Assembly (NCBI GenBank): GCA_000711775.1
Contig: ARYC01000203.1
Coordinates: 124,001-188,000 of the forward strand
DNA from: Oxytricha trifallax
Taxonomy: Eukaryota > Ciliophora > Spirotrichea > Sporadotrichida > Oxytrichidae
Direction: 5' to 3'
DNA length: 64,000 nucleotides
Shown here: piece by piece, positions 1-11,959 of the stretch
Layout of the letters: every line of letters begins with the position of its first letter
How positions within the stretch are numbered: position 1 is the first letter of the stretch
Notes under the pieces: model-generated
What the model was told of the DNA's origin: nothing
The model's database searches: none
The model's input: only the letters and a program-made list of their open reading frames with translations
Position numbers and translations under genes: made by a program

Positions 1-2775
1 TAGGATTAGTAGAATCCAGACTACAAAGGCTTATTGAAATAACTAATAAGAATATAGCGCAAACATAACTAGCGAGAAATGGAGAAGTTTTGGTTCTAAA
101 CAGTGGAAAATACGAAATAAAAACGATAAAAACTTTAAAGTAATACATTACCTAGAACATCCTCAACGTTGGTGGTTACCCACTACATATCATAACAGCC
201 TATATCCCACCGTTTGGAACGAAGAAATTAAAGAGTTATAGAATAGGTTGATATTTATCTTTGAAGTAAAAATGTCAAAAATAAAGAATAATAGTGATGG
301 GAGATTTCAACTTTCACATCAAAGACTTAGGAAAAAGATTAAACAAAGAAGGGTTAAAAGAATCTATCCAAGAAGGTGTGGAAGCACACACAAAGGGAAA
401 CTAATTAGATTAAATCCATACAAATGTAGAAACAGTCAACTGGGAAACTTGCCAATTTAGATTGACAGACCATAAACTAATCTAAGTAAATTTCAGAATC
501 AAATTCTAAGAGGAGGACCTAAAATTAACTGACAGGGAGAGAACTATTAGAATAACTGACATCAGAAAGTAATGTTGGAAAACTTTTATAGAAGAAGGAA
601 GAGAACTTACTTTGGAAGATCTGGACAACTCGATATAGAAATACTTTGCGGATAAAATAGAAAAACAAGTAAGAGGGAAAAATTGGTACTAGTAGCCACC
701 AGAGTGGGTACTTAGGAATAACAGCACAAGCCAGGCAAATGTATTCCAAGAATTGAAAACCAAGTGGAAAGAGGCAATAAACGATTTAGAACACTGCATA
801 GATAAGAATGACTTAAAAGGATTCTTTATATGGTAAAACGATTAACAAAGAGCTAAAAGGATTCTCAAGCAATCAAATGACTAACGATTAAAGACGAAAG
901 AATTGAAGCAGGAGAAATTACTATAAAATAAATCGTAGAGTTCTACAGCCAACTCTTTAAAGACAAAAGAGAGCAATAAGTGAAAATAGAAAGCAAAAGA
1001 GACTTAGTAATGATAGACGAGCAAGAAGGAGAAAAATTTTGCGAAACAAAAAACGACGAACTGAGTATTCAAGAGTGCAACTTTAATAAAGCGATTGGAC
1101 CAGATGGATTTGATGGAAAAATGCTGAGCAAGTCCAAGAAAATGAGAGAAACGATATGTCAAAAAATAACATAATGGCTAAACGAGAGACAGATCCCACA
1201 ATATATTAAAGAGAGAAGGTTGATTCTCTTCAGTAAGGACCAGAAGGAATCATACCCAGAAGTTAGCAACACAAGACCAATAGTAGTCAACTCGCATTTA
1301 GGGAAAATAGTAGAGAAAGTTATCAATAACAAAATTAAGGAAAATAAGAGTGAATTGCTACAAACTGGAAACTACCAAAACGGCTTTAAGGAAAATAAGA
1401 GCACTCACATTAATTTAATAAGACTCCTCGAACACATTAAATCATCCAGAGAAAGAGCAAGAAAGAGAGGCATACCTACTAATTGACTTATAAAAAGCGT
1501 ATGACTCAGTGTGGAAAGACAAGCTCATCTTTATCCTTAGAGGGAGAGTTAATTGTCAAAAAGATACTGAAGTGGTAAAACTAATCGAAATGCTCTACAC
1601 AAATAACAGAATTACCTTTGAAGACTAAGAGATAACCATACAGTAAGGAGTAGCATAAGGTAGCAGACTATCACCCATATTGTTCAACATTTACCTTCAA
1701 GACGCCTTATTCAGCTAGTAAGAATTAAAATCCCTAATAAAGTAAGGCAAATTAATAGCATTTGCTGACGACATATTAGTAAACGTTAAAGACCCATAAT
1801 AATTTAAAAGAGTGATAGAAAGCTTCAGAGAAATAGAAAAATTACATAATCTTAAACTTTACAAAGAAGACAGTCTTCTTGAGCGATGCAAAAATCTTCG
1901 GAAGGAAACTTCAAATTGAAGGAATCAACAAGGTGGAGGAAGCAAAATACTTAGGGCTAAAAATATGCTTGAATACCCAGAATTTTCTGAAGAATACATG
2001 GAATGAAATCAAACAAAAAACTGAGTTTTACCAGAAACTGACGAGCTCCAACAATCGTACTGTTAGCGACACAATAATGATGGCTCAGATAAGATCACTG
2101 GTGATATATAAATACACTCCATTAGTTGCAGCACAATTCGTCAAAATTAAAGAAATAAAAAAGATGGAGCTACAACTGAAAAGAATCGCTTTAACGAAAC
2201 CCAAGAGACATTCCAAATAAAATACTGAGGAATGTCACCCAACTTAAAGAAACCAATACTAGTGAAATAATAAGGGATTTTGTTCAAAAGAACATGAAGA
2301 AGATCAATACGAACATTGAACATTTCATGAGACCTAAAAGAGAGAAAGATGAGATTAAGATGAGATTAAGATGAAAAGTAACGAATTATAAAAAAGGAAG
2401 ATAATATTTCTGACAAAAAACATAATGGACACAATGATGGCAGTAAGCCAAGGGAAGACTATAATCAACTACGGAATGAGTCATTACTTTAGTGTGCACA
2501 AGGTTCTGGTAGACTAAATTCATATGAAAAGATGTGAGTTAATAAACTCAGCTGGAGACCCCACAAGATTCTCAAAAATACTAAAAGAGAAAAGACTATT
2601 TGACTTGGGAAGCGACTAACAAATAGAAATAATAACAAATATGATATGGCTAGACTAAAGAATAAGACAAATAGAAACCCACGATTATTATCAACCAATT
2701 AAAAAGCTTTTTAAAGTGGCGTATGTCAAAAAGAAAGATGGACAGTTTGATGTGACGAAACTAAAGACAAATTGA
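1..2775 (+). pseudogene. LINE ORF1: AP endonuclease + reverse transcriptase, frameshifted
   Basis: Target-primed retrotransposition enzyme. The endonuclease shows GDFNFH near 296-313 and the C-terminal motif TDHKLI near 465-482. The reverse transcriptase begins around 1080 (AIGPDGF), followed by LIDLQKAYDSVW near 1480, GVAQGSRLSPILFN near 1650 and the catalytic FADD at about 1761-1772. A conserved-looking C-terminal extension continues to a TGA at 2773-2775. The reading frame shifts at least near 1470 (inside the DLxKAYDSV motif), near 1860 (before TKKTVFL) and between about 2220 and 2390. Many glutamines are TAA or TAG, which fixes the ciliate code. The frameshifts make this copy inactive unless they are sequencing errors; the 5' part is missing. 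Confidence 0.85.
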
Positions 2776-2894
2776 TATAGGATTCGAATATCTAAAATGT
2801 GATAGAATTAGAGAGTAATAATGAAGTAAATCAGAGAATTATAATATAATAATTAATTAAAAAAGAGAGATCTACAATAATTATAGAGGATACT

Positions 2895-4550
2895 ATGATG
2901 AACAAAACAAGTTTCAGTATAACACAAGAAGAAGAGAAATAAGGCAATTAGAGAGATAGAATTACCAGTAGGTAGAAGCACGGTAATGAGAAACGAGAAT
3001 TCTGGACAGAGGTATAGGAAGTAAGATTCAACCATTGGGACAGAAGCAGAGATCAGGAGGCGCTAGGAGTGCGAAATGAGGAGAGAAACAGAGTTCCGCT
3101 AAACAAACAGATGGGTTTCAAAAGCAAATTGAAAATCGGGAAGTCAAACCCAAGCAAAAAGATTAATGAATCTAAAAGCCAGAGGACTCAAATCGACAAA
3201 CATGAGGATGGTTCAGAATGTATACTTGGAGACCAGATGAAATTCAAGAAAATCATAGACTTGTCGGAAGTAGCTTGCCAAGGATTCGACAAAATAATTT
3301 ATACAGAAAAGGGATGGACTCCAACAACATCCAAATTTATCACCATAGTCTGCTGCCCAAGTGCAAGAACCAAGTTGGAAAAGGCACTGGTTAGAAAGTA
3401 TGACGAAAGGAAAGCAGCGAGAAGCAGAGGCGTGAGAGAAAGAGATCTATTGTCAGAGAGGCAACACGAGCACTGGAAGGAAATCAATCAAGAGAGGAAG
3501 CATTTTGATCTAATCCCTGGAAATCACATTTCAGAAGAGACATTTGTGGTGACAATAAATCAAATTGAAGAAGCACAATTAAACCAAGGTAAAACGGGAT
3601 TCCTAATATTGCCACCAATAGTGGCGGACGACAGAGGTATCCTATCACTGGAAAAAATCATTGGGACCACGAACTGGAAATTAGACAACGGCAAATTCTG
3701 GAGGGACTCAGAGGCATTAGATGGAGTAATTATCCCCATTTGCTGCAAAGGGAGTCTAAGGAATTGCAAAAACTGGGTAATCGTAAAGGCTGAGAGAGAA
3801 ACAAAAACTTTGGAGATTTACGATACTAGAAGAGCAAAAGGTAGTTTTTCGTTAATCCAAAAACACCTGGACAAGGTAAATGAACTTATCGCAAATACAG
3901 CGGGGAATGACTTCAAGGTAAACAAGCTTCAGAGCATGGTCAACACAAATTAAGTATCAGACCCTGAGGATTGTGGCATAATGGCAATCCTAATAACAAA
4001 TTACCTAGCATTAGAATTACAAGGAGAACCAATATTTCAAATCTTCGCGAAAGACTGGATAAATATGCAGAGATACTACATTTTGTTCAACATGGAAGTG
4101 GTATTCATGAAGATGAAGATCGGTAGATCAGGAGTTGCTCTGAGTGACGATGAAATTGCAGAAGACACAGAAAAAAGAAATGAGGGTATATGGTAGCAGT
4201 CTAGCCAAGAGTTGACAGCAGGAACATATGTATTCAACTCCTAAATCGATCAATGGGATGATGTAGTTATGAGAGAGGACCAAAGAGGAGAAATTGAACA
4301 AGAATTCATAGCAAACGAGGGCAGATTCAGCGAACTTGCCGAAGAAGTTCCAGAAATTGAAGAAATCCTATTTCCCAATAAGATGAAACACCGAGAAGAA
4401 GGCAGAGAGGAAAACTCAGACAAGAGAAATACCTAGGATGCTGAGGGGGCTGTAGTAGAGGGAACTAAAGAATAGATATAAGCAGTAGTCAACTAGGAGG
4501 AGTCTTTTGGACAACAATAGTAAGTGAAGGAAGCAGACATCAAAGAATGA
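2895..4550 (+). CDS. LINE ORF2: protein with Ulp1/C48-like cysteine protease domain
   Basis: One uninterrupted frame of about 551 codons from ATG ATG at 2895 to TGA at 4548-4550, with TAA/TAG as Gln; a later ATG at 3075 is possible. The first third is basic and rich in Lys/Arg/Glu. From about 3710 the pattern is that of Ulp1-type peptidases: DGVIIPIC, then KNWVIVKAE, a beta strand with LEIYDT, and the cysteine box DPEDCGI near 3961-3983. The usual catalytic His (HW) appears as Asn (NW), so activity is doubtful. The C-terminal tail is very acidic and Gln-rich. It lies 120 bp after ORF1. Fusion of Ulp1-like domains to retroelements is known in several eukaryotes; its role here (processing or deSUMOylation) is inference. 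Confidence 0.7.
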
Positions 4551-4668
4551 GATAGCGGAGAACCGCAACTTACTGCATGTTATTAAGTTCTGATTTTACA
4601 GAATTATACTTTTGGTAATTTATCACTGTTTGTTTCTTATTCGTATTTAATTTTACCTTTAAGTATTT

Positions 4669-4685
4669 TACTACTACTACTACTA
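4669..4685 (+). repeat. ACT/CTA trinucleotide microsatellite
   Basis: About six tandem copies of CTA/ACT near the presumed 3' end of the LINE; short simple repeats at LINE 3' ends are common. Confidence 0.8.
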
Positions 4686-4690
4686 AATAT

Positions 4691-5185
4691 AAAATTTAAA
4701 AATAATAATTAAAAATTAAAAATAAAGGCTAAAGGCTAAATAATTTATATATAAATTTTTTTAGTATGTTAGTTTTTAAAGTATCTTCATTTATAATCTA
4801 TTTACAATATTAAATAAATAAATAGAATTCATTATTTAAATATAATTTTAATAAAAATTTTAAATCTTGATTAATTACTAATATATTAAATTACAAGATC
4901 ACATAATTAATCATCATTATATTAATTAGAAATTATTTTATATATTATTTTTTATTGAGTCTATTCTATAATTAAAATTTATCTCAATCATAAAATGAGC
5001 TTTAAAACATGTTTTTTATTCAAATATATATTGTTATTGAATAACATATTATATAATAATTAAAGTTGAATTTGCGCTCGTTCTAATGATGAAATATTTA
5101 ATATATGGAATATGAATAAAGAGATACTAAATTTAAACTTCATAAACAATTTTAAAAGAGTTTAATTTATATTTTTATGATTTCT
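4691..5185. other. A+T-rich non-coding spacer
   Basis: About 500 bp of very A+T-rich DNA; no gene or repeat seen. Confidence 0.7.
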
Positions 5186-5189
5186 TGCT

Positions 5190-5860
5190 TACGACCTACT
5201 GTACTTTGAGATTAAGTTTCGATTTTTTTCCTGACCCGGTGTCCTATTTTGTAAAGGCACACACCGCTTTTACGAGGTGAATATAAAATCTGAAAACTTT
5301 CTCATATCTGTCAGGCAAAATATAGGAGGTACCAGTCTAATAAAGAGCTGGCTATTGAAAATTTATATCGTTTTAAAACTGAATGATTCTCCTATCTTTG
5401 CAACTTGGGATTAAGTGCACCAAGGATAGGGTAGTGGATGGGACACATACCGCTCAGATCTCTGATTGAATCAATTAACTGTAAAAAAAACGAGACAATA
5501 ATTGCATATGAAAATTCCAGTAGAGTATCATTCAAGATTTTCCACTCATAGCAAGCCATACAATAAGTCTTTTCTAAGAAAGAGTTTTACCTGAACTACT
5601 AGCACTCATCAACAAAAGTTAATCATTGCCGTGAAACAGGAAAGACATTCGATGTAATTAAAGACCACATAAGACCTTAACTTGAGAAAATAGCTGAACA
5701 AGACGGTACTGAAGCTATTCTGTTCAGTATTTAATTTCTCCCACTCCTGGCCCTTAGATTTAGGTCGAATTGGATAAAATATGAAACTTTCTAATTCATC
5801 CATTTGATTGGCCTTTATCCCAAATATCAATTTTCGTACAGCATTTAATAATAATAACAT
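5190..5860 (-). pseudogene. Coding-like remnant, unrecognised (possible P-loop motif)
   Basis: More complex, higher-G+C sequence than its surroundings. On the minus strand an ORF of 83 codons (5860 to 5609) reads like protein and includes a GIKANQMDELESF stretch. In another frame at 5583-5606 the residues SASSSGKT appear after LLLM, reminiscent of helicase motif I (SAPTSSGKT). Further on, 5200-5350 minus again reads well with TAG/TAA as Gln (ILPDRYEKVFRFYIH). The pieces are in different frames, so this is either a decayed gene or a gene split by introns or internal eliminated sequences. I cannot name it; the helicase idea is weak. Confidence 0.3.
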
Positions 5861-5869
5861 GCTTTCTTT

Positions 5870-8450
5870 TTAAAATAAAGTTAATATACTACATTATAAT
5901 AAATATATCGAGTCAAGAAAAAATTATTTCAGAAAAAATTAAATTAAAATATTTATTAATAGTTTTGACAATTATTTTTATATTTTAATTCTTTTGTATT
6001 ACAATAGATATTTTGATAAAAAGGTATTTTATATTCATAATAATAATTTAATCATTAAATACTTTTATAAATAATTGCATTTATAATTTAAATTAAATTA
6101 TTATTTTTTTATTAAAAAAAAATAAACTAATTTTTCTTTAAAAATTTATCATTTTTAATTTACAGGTTATGTACTAGTGATGAAATATAATGTAATAATA
6201 AATTAATAGCTAATTGTTAGTTGTTTCTTATATAAACAATTAAAAGACTTAAAGGAATTCAGTTGAATCTGAATTGTTTATTTTATTATTTATTAATTTA
6301 CTAATTTACAAATATTTAAAAAATATTCTAAGATAAGCCTTACAGTTTATATTATATTTTATTAAAGTAAATATAAATCAAATTGTAATTATCTGCAAAT
6401 ATTACCTTATATAATAACAAGAATTTTAATTTTATTATCATTAATTAAATGTTTAGAGTAAAAAAGATTTGTTAAAATCCCAATGCTCTCTGTTGTTTTT
6501 TTTTATTAAAAAATGAATTAATAAATATGTTTTAATTTCTAATTAATTATTAAATATAGTGTAATTATATAGATAAGGCATTTAAAACCATTTATTTTTA
6601 ATAAATTCATAAAGAACTAAAACGGGTTATGAATAATATACATTTCCATTTTAAGAATACATTGAATTTGTAAAAATAATATAAATAAAAAAACTTATTA
6701 AACTCATTTTGTATTATAGTTTTTTATCCCTTCAAATCTTAATTTTTTATTTATTGGAATAAATTTGGCACAAATTACTGTGTGCTAAACATTATAATTT
6801 AAAATAGCACATGGTGATTTTTTATATTCATAATTAATCTATATGCAACTAAATTCACAAATTTGATTTAACTGATAATATAAAATGATCTTAAACTTAA
6901 GATTGAAAACATACAAATCTTAATGATTAGTCCCTAACATTCATTCATATGACGCCATTCAAAAGTCTTAAATAAAGAGATATTTATTAGTTTATTGAAT
7001 AATAACTTCTTTAAAATTTAATATTAATAAATACGTATTTGAAACTAGGTTGATTTATGCTATAAAAATAATTCTTACAATAATATGAGCAAGTACAACC
7101 AGATTGATTTAATGAGTAATCTAAAATTAAATTTAAGACATCATCGTTTAATACTAAAATTTAAACCATCAATCTTGAAGTGTTTCGAAAAACCAATTTA
7201 CTCTATCACTTTCTCCTTAACCATGTCAAACTAGATAAAAACCGATTGGACAGAGCTCTAGAAGACAACTTGGCAACAGGTGTGGTGGAAAACTCTTACC
7301 AGTCAGACAGATAATGGCAAACAAAATCTCTCTCCTGTTGCTGTGGTATTTTCAGTAACCTAGGAAGGTTTTGAAAAACTCAAATACAAAGTAGATAATT
7401 TAATAAAGTTATTTTAATATTGAATTTTAATTATAAACAGAAATTATTGATTAAAATATAAATAGATTTAAAATCAATTAAATTTAATTATTTATTTCCA
7501 TGAAACTAAAATATTATTGTTATTTTAAAATTTAAAAAGAGGATAGCTAAAAAATTAAATTTTTAGAAAGAATTATTATAAAGTTGAAATATTTTACAAT
7601 TTAATTATTTAAGTGAAATCATGAAGAAGAAATCATATTATATAATCACTACAGTTGGTTCCAGTCAAACTTTTCCTTGACTACCTTTATTCGAGAATCT
7701 AGTCCTTGTAATTTTTCATGAAATCAGGAAGCAAGAAATCTATCTGGAACTTAGGGGTGCCAAAAAGTGACTCTTGAAAATATATTTGTGGAGAAAATCA
7801 TCTTAAAATGGCTTCAAAAACAATGTGCCAAATGTGTAAAGATTTTCACTGATTTCATTAGGATTATTCGAATTACCTGGAAGATTATCGCTGGAGTATT
7901 ATGAGCAAGAGTCGCTTCTTGGGGGTCACAAAAACTTTAGTCTGCCTCAACCGTTGTGAATAAATACTTTAACAAAACGTATTAATTTTATAATTTAACT
8001 ATATAATTTAATAAATAATAAATAAAAAAATAAATCAAAATTAATTAATGTTTAAATTTACCTTTAATAAATTAATTTAATAAATTAATATGAATGAAAT
8101 AATTTTTATTTTGATTGATTTTTAACCCAAAAAATTTATTTTTTAAATTTCATAAAACAATCAAAGAATTTCTCTATATAAAGAGCATAAAATATTTTAG
8201 TTAGTACTTGAATATAAGATAAAAACACTTCCGTAAGGAATATTTTGATACCTAGATTATTGACAATCTATTTATATTATAATAGATTAATTGTAATAAA
8301 ATTGTAGATTATTATTTTATTTTTTAAATGTTAATTAATAAATAATTAGATATATAATTTTAATAAAAAATAATTGTTATTGAATTGAAATATCTAAATC
8401 CTAGAATGCTTGATTCTTAATAAATAAAAATTAAATACACTTTCTATATT
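5870..8450. other. A+T-rich DNA with two slightly complex patches
   Basis: Mostly simple A+T-rich sequence. Patches at about 7190-7420 and 7640-7980 have higher G+C and could be decayed coding DNA. Short open stretches exist on both strands, but no protein family is recognisable. Confidence 0.5.
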
Positions 8451-8454
8451 TTAA

Positions 8455-9010
8455 ATTTAGAATTTTTTTTGCTAGGTAAGTACCAATCTCGCCTAGGATT
8501 TTAATAGATCTTTCTATTATACTAAGGCTACTGAGGGTAAGCAGGGGTCGATGGGCGGAACGCATGAGGGGTTTGTAGGTGGGGTTCAATCTGCCAGCTA
8601 TTACACTCTTTGAGTTGTCGTGGTCCTAGGACTCCCTGCATTAGATGAGTCACATGGCTTGAGTTCAGCTTACTAGGTTAGAGGGAGCAGGATTAAGGTC
8701 CGCACTTCATCCAAAGTGAGAAGATGAAAAACATTGAAGCCAAAGATAAGGATTTTCTCCCACACCGGGAGAGGGTGAAGAAGCTATCACAGCGAAAGGA
8801 CAGGGATTACGTTTCCCAGAAGCGGTGGTACCGGCAAGCGTTTTTCTCCACTTTCTTTCATCTAGTCGAATCCTGTGAACTCTGTTTTCCAGGTTGTCTC
8901 TGGTCAAAATCTTGATTCGAGATGAGACAAGGCGATAGCGGAAGTGGATTTTTCGGAGTTTTCACTTCATGTCTGCTACGTTACGGTATTGCCACGTTGA
9001 CTCACTCAGA
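8455..9010. other. G+C-rich island of unknown origin
   Basis: About 550 bp of near-balanced base composition standing abruptly in A+T-rich DNA. With TAA/TAG as Gln the minus strand is open for about 165 codons (about 8970 to 8470), read from KLRKIHFRYRL through an internal TTG near 8907. The absence of TGA over that length is only mildly significant. I recognise no protein, rRNA or tRNA in it. It could be a macronuclear-destined segment, an insertion from elsewhere, or part of an eroded transposon. Confidence 0.45.
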
Positions 9011-9183
9011 TAGGTCTAAGTCACGATTAAGATTGATGGTTTAATTTTAGTATTAACTAGTGAATGATATATTTATTTTATTTTAAATCATTAAACAAAA
9101 TTTTATAATCAAACAATTCAAGCTGCTTCCAAAATGGCAATTTTTGAGATTATCTCAATTTCACGATATTTTTTATATATTAA

Positions 9184-9241
9184 TATTAATAAAATACATT
9201 AAAATAGGTAAATAAGAGAATGCTTAATACAGATTTAAAAT
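9184..9241 (+). repeat. Left arm of a 58-bp inverted repeat
   Basis: Near-perfect reverse complement of 10530-10587 (shared core AAATAGGTAAATAAGAGAAT followed by GC..AATACAGATTTAAAAT). The arms are 1.3 kb apart and enclose the succinyl-CoA ligase pseudogene and a foldback element. Confidence 0.85.
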
Positions 9242-9369
9242 TTATTCATTAGTAACTGTCTCTAATTTGGATAAATTGCAATTTAAGTTAAATTCTGATT
9301 ACTTGTCTTATAAATAAGCATATAAATCATCTTCTTTAATTTATAATTTTCACTAAATTATATATTGGA

Positions 9370-10040
9370 AGAATCTCTGATTGTTTAAAAAATCATTCAA
9401 CAGTTCCTCTACAGCTTCTCCAATTATTTCACAAATAATTTTAATTCCTTAGTCTCTGGATAAACCATGAAAAGCACTAGGAAGTCAGTAAATATGGTTC
9501 AGTTTGATTAATTTTCACTAGTAAAAACGACTATGGATATGCGAAGCTAAGTAATGTTATTCTGATCAACTGCTTCATAGATGAACGTACCAGATCTGGT
9601 AACAATACCTATTCACCCTGGAGTGTAAATATATCTAGATTTCTGAGTAGTTTAGGCCATTAAGTCTTGTCTTATTTTATGACTCATTGAAGGACTTTAC
9701 TTTTATTTATTAAGTTCATGAATATACTCTCAAAAATTTCAATAACTAAGTCTATTTCAGCATTTCTACCACTAGAATAGCTTTTGGTGCTAACGTAGTT
9801 GGGACATTCATATCAGAAGTTTCACATTCCGTAAATTTGACAGGCTTAGCTACTGTACCTTAAACTTAGAGACTTAGGTGCTGAGAGCTAGCTCTTTGTT
9901 ATTCACACATCTTCAATATTGATTTCGTATTCAAGTGCTTATTGAAAGTGTAAAGAGCCCTAATAACGAATTCCTGAATACAAGTCTCATCTTAGCAGAT
10001 AACATTCCTTACTAATAATAATGACTTGAGGCTTGTTGAA
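9370..10040 (-). pseudogene. Decayed succinyl-CoA ligase (ADP/GDP-forming) subunit alpha fragment
   Basis: Read on the minus strand with TAA/TAG as Gln, several frames in succession match the alpha subunit of succinyl-CoA synthetase, a TCA-cycle enzyme. From the 5' side: NVICQ (the VICQG CoA-binding segment), then a GTVAKPVKFTECETS stretch resembling GTVAEAV..TGCETS. Next come AEIDLVIEIFESI (PLVVCITEGIP region) and QDKT (K.KTRLIGPNCPG region). Then comes IGIVTRSGTFIYEAVDQ, very close to the canonical IGIVSRSGTLTYEA, and finally VYPETKELK and EIIGEAVEELLNDFL (DPETKGI...GEIGGSAEE.AAEF). At least four frameshifts and the absence of the C-terminal catalytic region show it is dead. It is flanked by 58-bp inverted repeats. 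The functional gene presumably lies elsewhere. Confidence 0.75.
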
Positions 10041-10180
10041 ATTTGCATTTAGAGCTCTTTTGTTGAAGTCTAAAATATGAGATTGATAGTTCTCAGTAAG
10101 TGCTTTTGTTGTTCAATAAAATGCTTTCTATAGCATATTTAATTTATAAAATAATTAATTCATTTATAATCACGATAATA

Positions 10181-10530
10181 TTGTAAAAATACATTTGAAT
10201 TTGGAAAATTAATTATAATTAAATTACAAATAAATCAAAATCGTGGCAGTTAAAGTTGGCCAATTTAAACGATTTTGGGCTCATTCCATAGAGAATTCAA
10301 AGTTAGCTGGACTTTATTATTGGTGGTACTATTTTATCTCATTCCCAGAGCGAGATAACTCGACTTTAATTAAACATATCTTAATTCAGTAAATTACTCA
10401 CTGATATTAAAGTCGAGTTATCTCGCTCTGGGGATGTGACAAAATAGTACCGCCAATAATAAAGTCCAAGATCGTTTAAATTGGCCAACTTTAACTGCCA
10501 CGATTTTGATTTATTTGTAATTTAATTATA
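10181..10530. mobile_element. Foldback element family 1, copy 1 (right end truncated)
   Basis: Long inverted repeat centred near 10385: CGTGGCAGTTAAAGTTGGCC on the left mirrors GGCCAACTTTAACTGCCACG on the right, and both arms carry GAGCGAGATAACTCGAC-type sequence near the centre. The left terminus TTGTAAAAATACATTTGAAT is preceded by TA. The matching right terminus is missing and replaced by the 58-bp repeat arm. No coding capacity. Other copies: 23543-23932, 31367-31778, 49772-50179. Confidence 0.85.
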
Positions 10531-10587
10531 TTTTAAATCTGTATTTCGCATTCTCTTATTTACCTATTTTAATGTATTTTATTAATA
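10530..10587 (-). repeat. Right arm of the 58-bp inverted repeat
   Basis: Partner of 9184-9241. It directly abuts the truncated right end of the foldback copy at 10181-10530, whose outermost terminal bases are missing on this side, so the junction records a rearrangement. Confidence 0.85.
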
Positions 10588-10860
10588 GTAAGCTTTTACT
10601 TAAATTATTAAATTTAAATAAATTATTAAAATAAATGAGACAGATTATTGAAACATGGTATATATAAATATATCAGTTAAATAAAAAATGATATTTCATA
10701 TAAAAAAGATAATTGATTTTTTTACTCAAAATAAATATTTGACTAAAATTATATAATAAGTTTATTAAAAATTACAAGAATTTATATTTAAAATATATTT
10801 TAAAATAATTTTAATATTATATATTTATCTTTTTAATAAAATTTTGTTTAATCTATATCA

Positions 10861-11957
10861 TTATTTGTACTCACTACCCGAGAGTTATCCCCCACCACCT
10901 CACCCCCCACCAGTCCCTAAACCGAGTACCTCCCCCCCACCCCTCCCCCCACCTCAAAATGAAGTCCCCCTTATATTCCCCACTTTAAATGAAAAAACAT
11001 ATTCCCAAGGTATGAAACGACTCACTTGTGACATCTCACTCTCCTTATAATATTTACTCTTAAATGACATAAATTTTTCTATAATCTTTAATATCATTTT
11101 TATAGCTATGTTGATGTTATTTTTAATTTTTGGCAACTCTCACTTCGTCCGTCAAATATTTTTTAGATATACTCCAATCGGAAAATATATTTCAATTGAG
11201 TTTAGATTATCTAGAATTTTTGCAGATTTTAATAATACAATAGATTATACACATAAAAATTACAAAAATCTTTTTCAACCTAAATCAACTTCATTCGATT
11301 TTAATATCAAAATTAGCATGAGTAAATTTTACAAAATACTCATTTACTGTCTAGAATAAAAACTATTATATCATAATTTATGAATAAATTCAAAAATTTT
11401 TATGTTTGTTGATTTTATTATTATTTCAAAATGTTGAATTTATTCATAAATTATGATATAATAGTTTTTATTCTAGACAGTAAATGAGTATTTTGTAAAA
11501 TTTACTCATGCTAATTTATATATTAAAATCGAATGAAGTTGATTTAGGTTGAAAAAGATTTTTGTAATTTTTATGTGTATAATCTATTGTATTAATAAAA
11601 TCTGCAAAAATTCTAGATAATCTAAACTCAATTGAAATATATTTTCCGATTGGAGTATATCTCTAAAATATTTGACGGACGAAGTGAGAGTTGCCAAAAA
11701 TTAAAAATAACATCAACATAGCTATAAAAATGATATTAAAGATTTTAGAAAAATTTATGTCATTTAAGAGTAAATATTATAAGGAGAGTGAGATGTCACA
11801 AGTGAGTCGATTCATACCTTGGGAATATGTTTTTTCATTTAAAGTGGGGAATATAAGGGGGACTTCATTTTGAGGTGGGGGAGGGGTTTGGGGAGGTACC
11901 TCGGTTTAGGGACTGGGGGAGGGGTGGGGGGAGGTACCTCGGGAGTGAACAATTATT
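10861..11957. mobile_element. 1.1-kb near-perfect palindrome with C-rich/G-rich ends
   Basis: Two arms of about 530 bp form an inverted repeat around about 11408. The left end (10885-10960) is a C-rich tract with runs of five to seven C; the right end (11870-11945) is its G-rich complement with partly duplicated GGGGGAGG...GAGGTACCTCGG units. The interior is A+T-rich. Small open frames in each arm are mirror images and are not genes. It behaves like a foldback or MITE-type element. No target duplication could be fixed because the outer boundary is imperfect. A transcript through it would fold into a long hairpin, and the G-rich strand could form quadruplexes (inference). Confidence 0.85.
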
Positions 11958-11959
11958 CT

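Larger units (their letters stand above)
1..4690 (+). mobile_element. Non-LTR retrotransposon (LINE), left end cut by the window
   Basis: The stretch carries, in order, the C-terminal half of an AP-like endonuclease, a reverse transcriptase, and a second ORF with a Ulp1-like protease domain, all on the plus strand and all read with TAA/TAG as Gln. It is richer in G+C than what follows. The composition drops sharply near 4600-4690, just after a short ACT/CTA microsatellite, so the 3' end probably lies there. No terminal repeats are seen, as expected for a LINE. The 5' end lies outside the window. Germline-restricted LINEs are known from ciliates (REP elements of Tetrahymena; LINEs of Oxytricha). 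Which clade this one belongs to cannot be decided by eye. Confidence 0.85.

Noticed and set aside
8570..8610. tRNA T-loop-like GGTTCAATCTGCC
   Set aside because: No matching acceptor, D or anticodon stems could be folded around it.
10954..11873. Two near-identical 60-codon ORFs on opposite strands and an 83-codon ORF
   Set aside because: Mirror images in the arms of the 1.1-kb palindrome; no codon or family signal.
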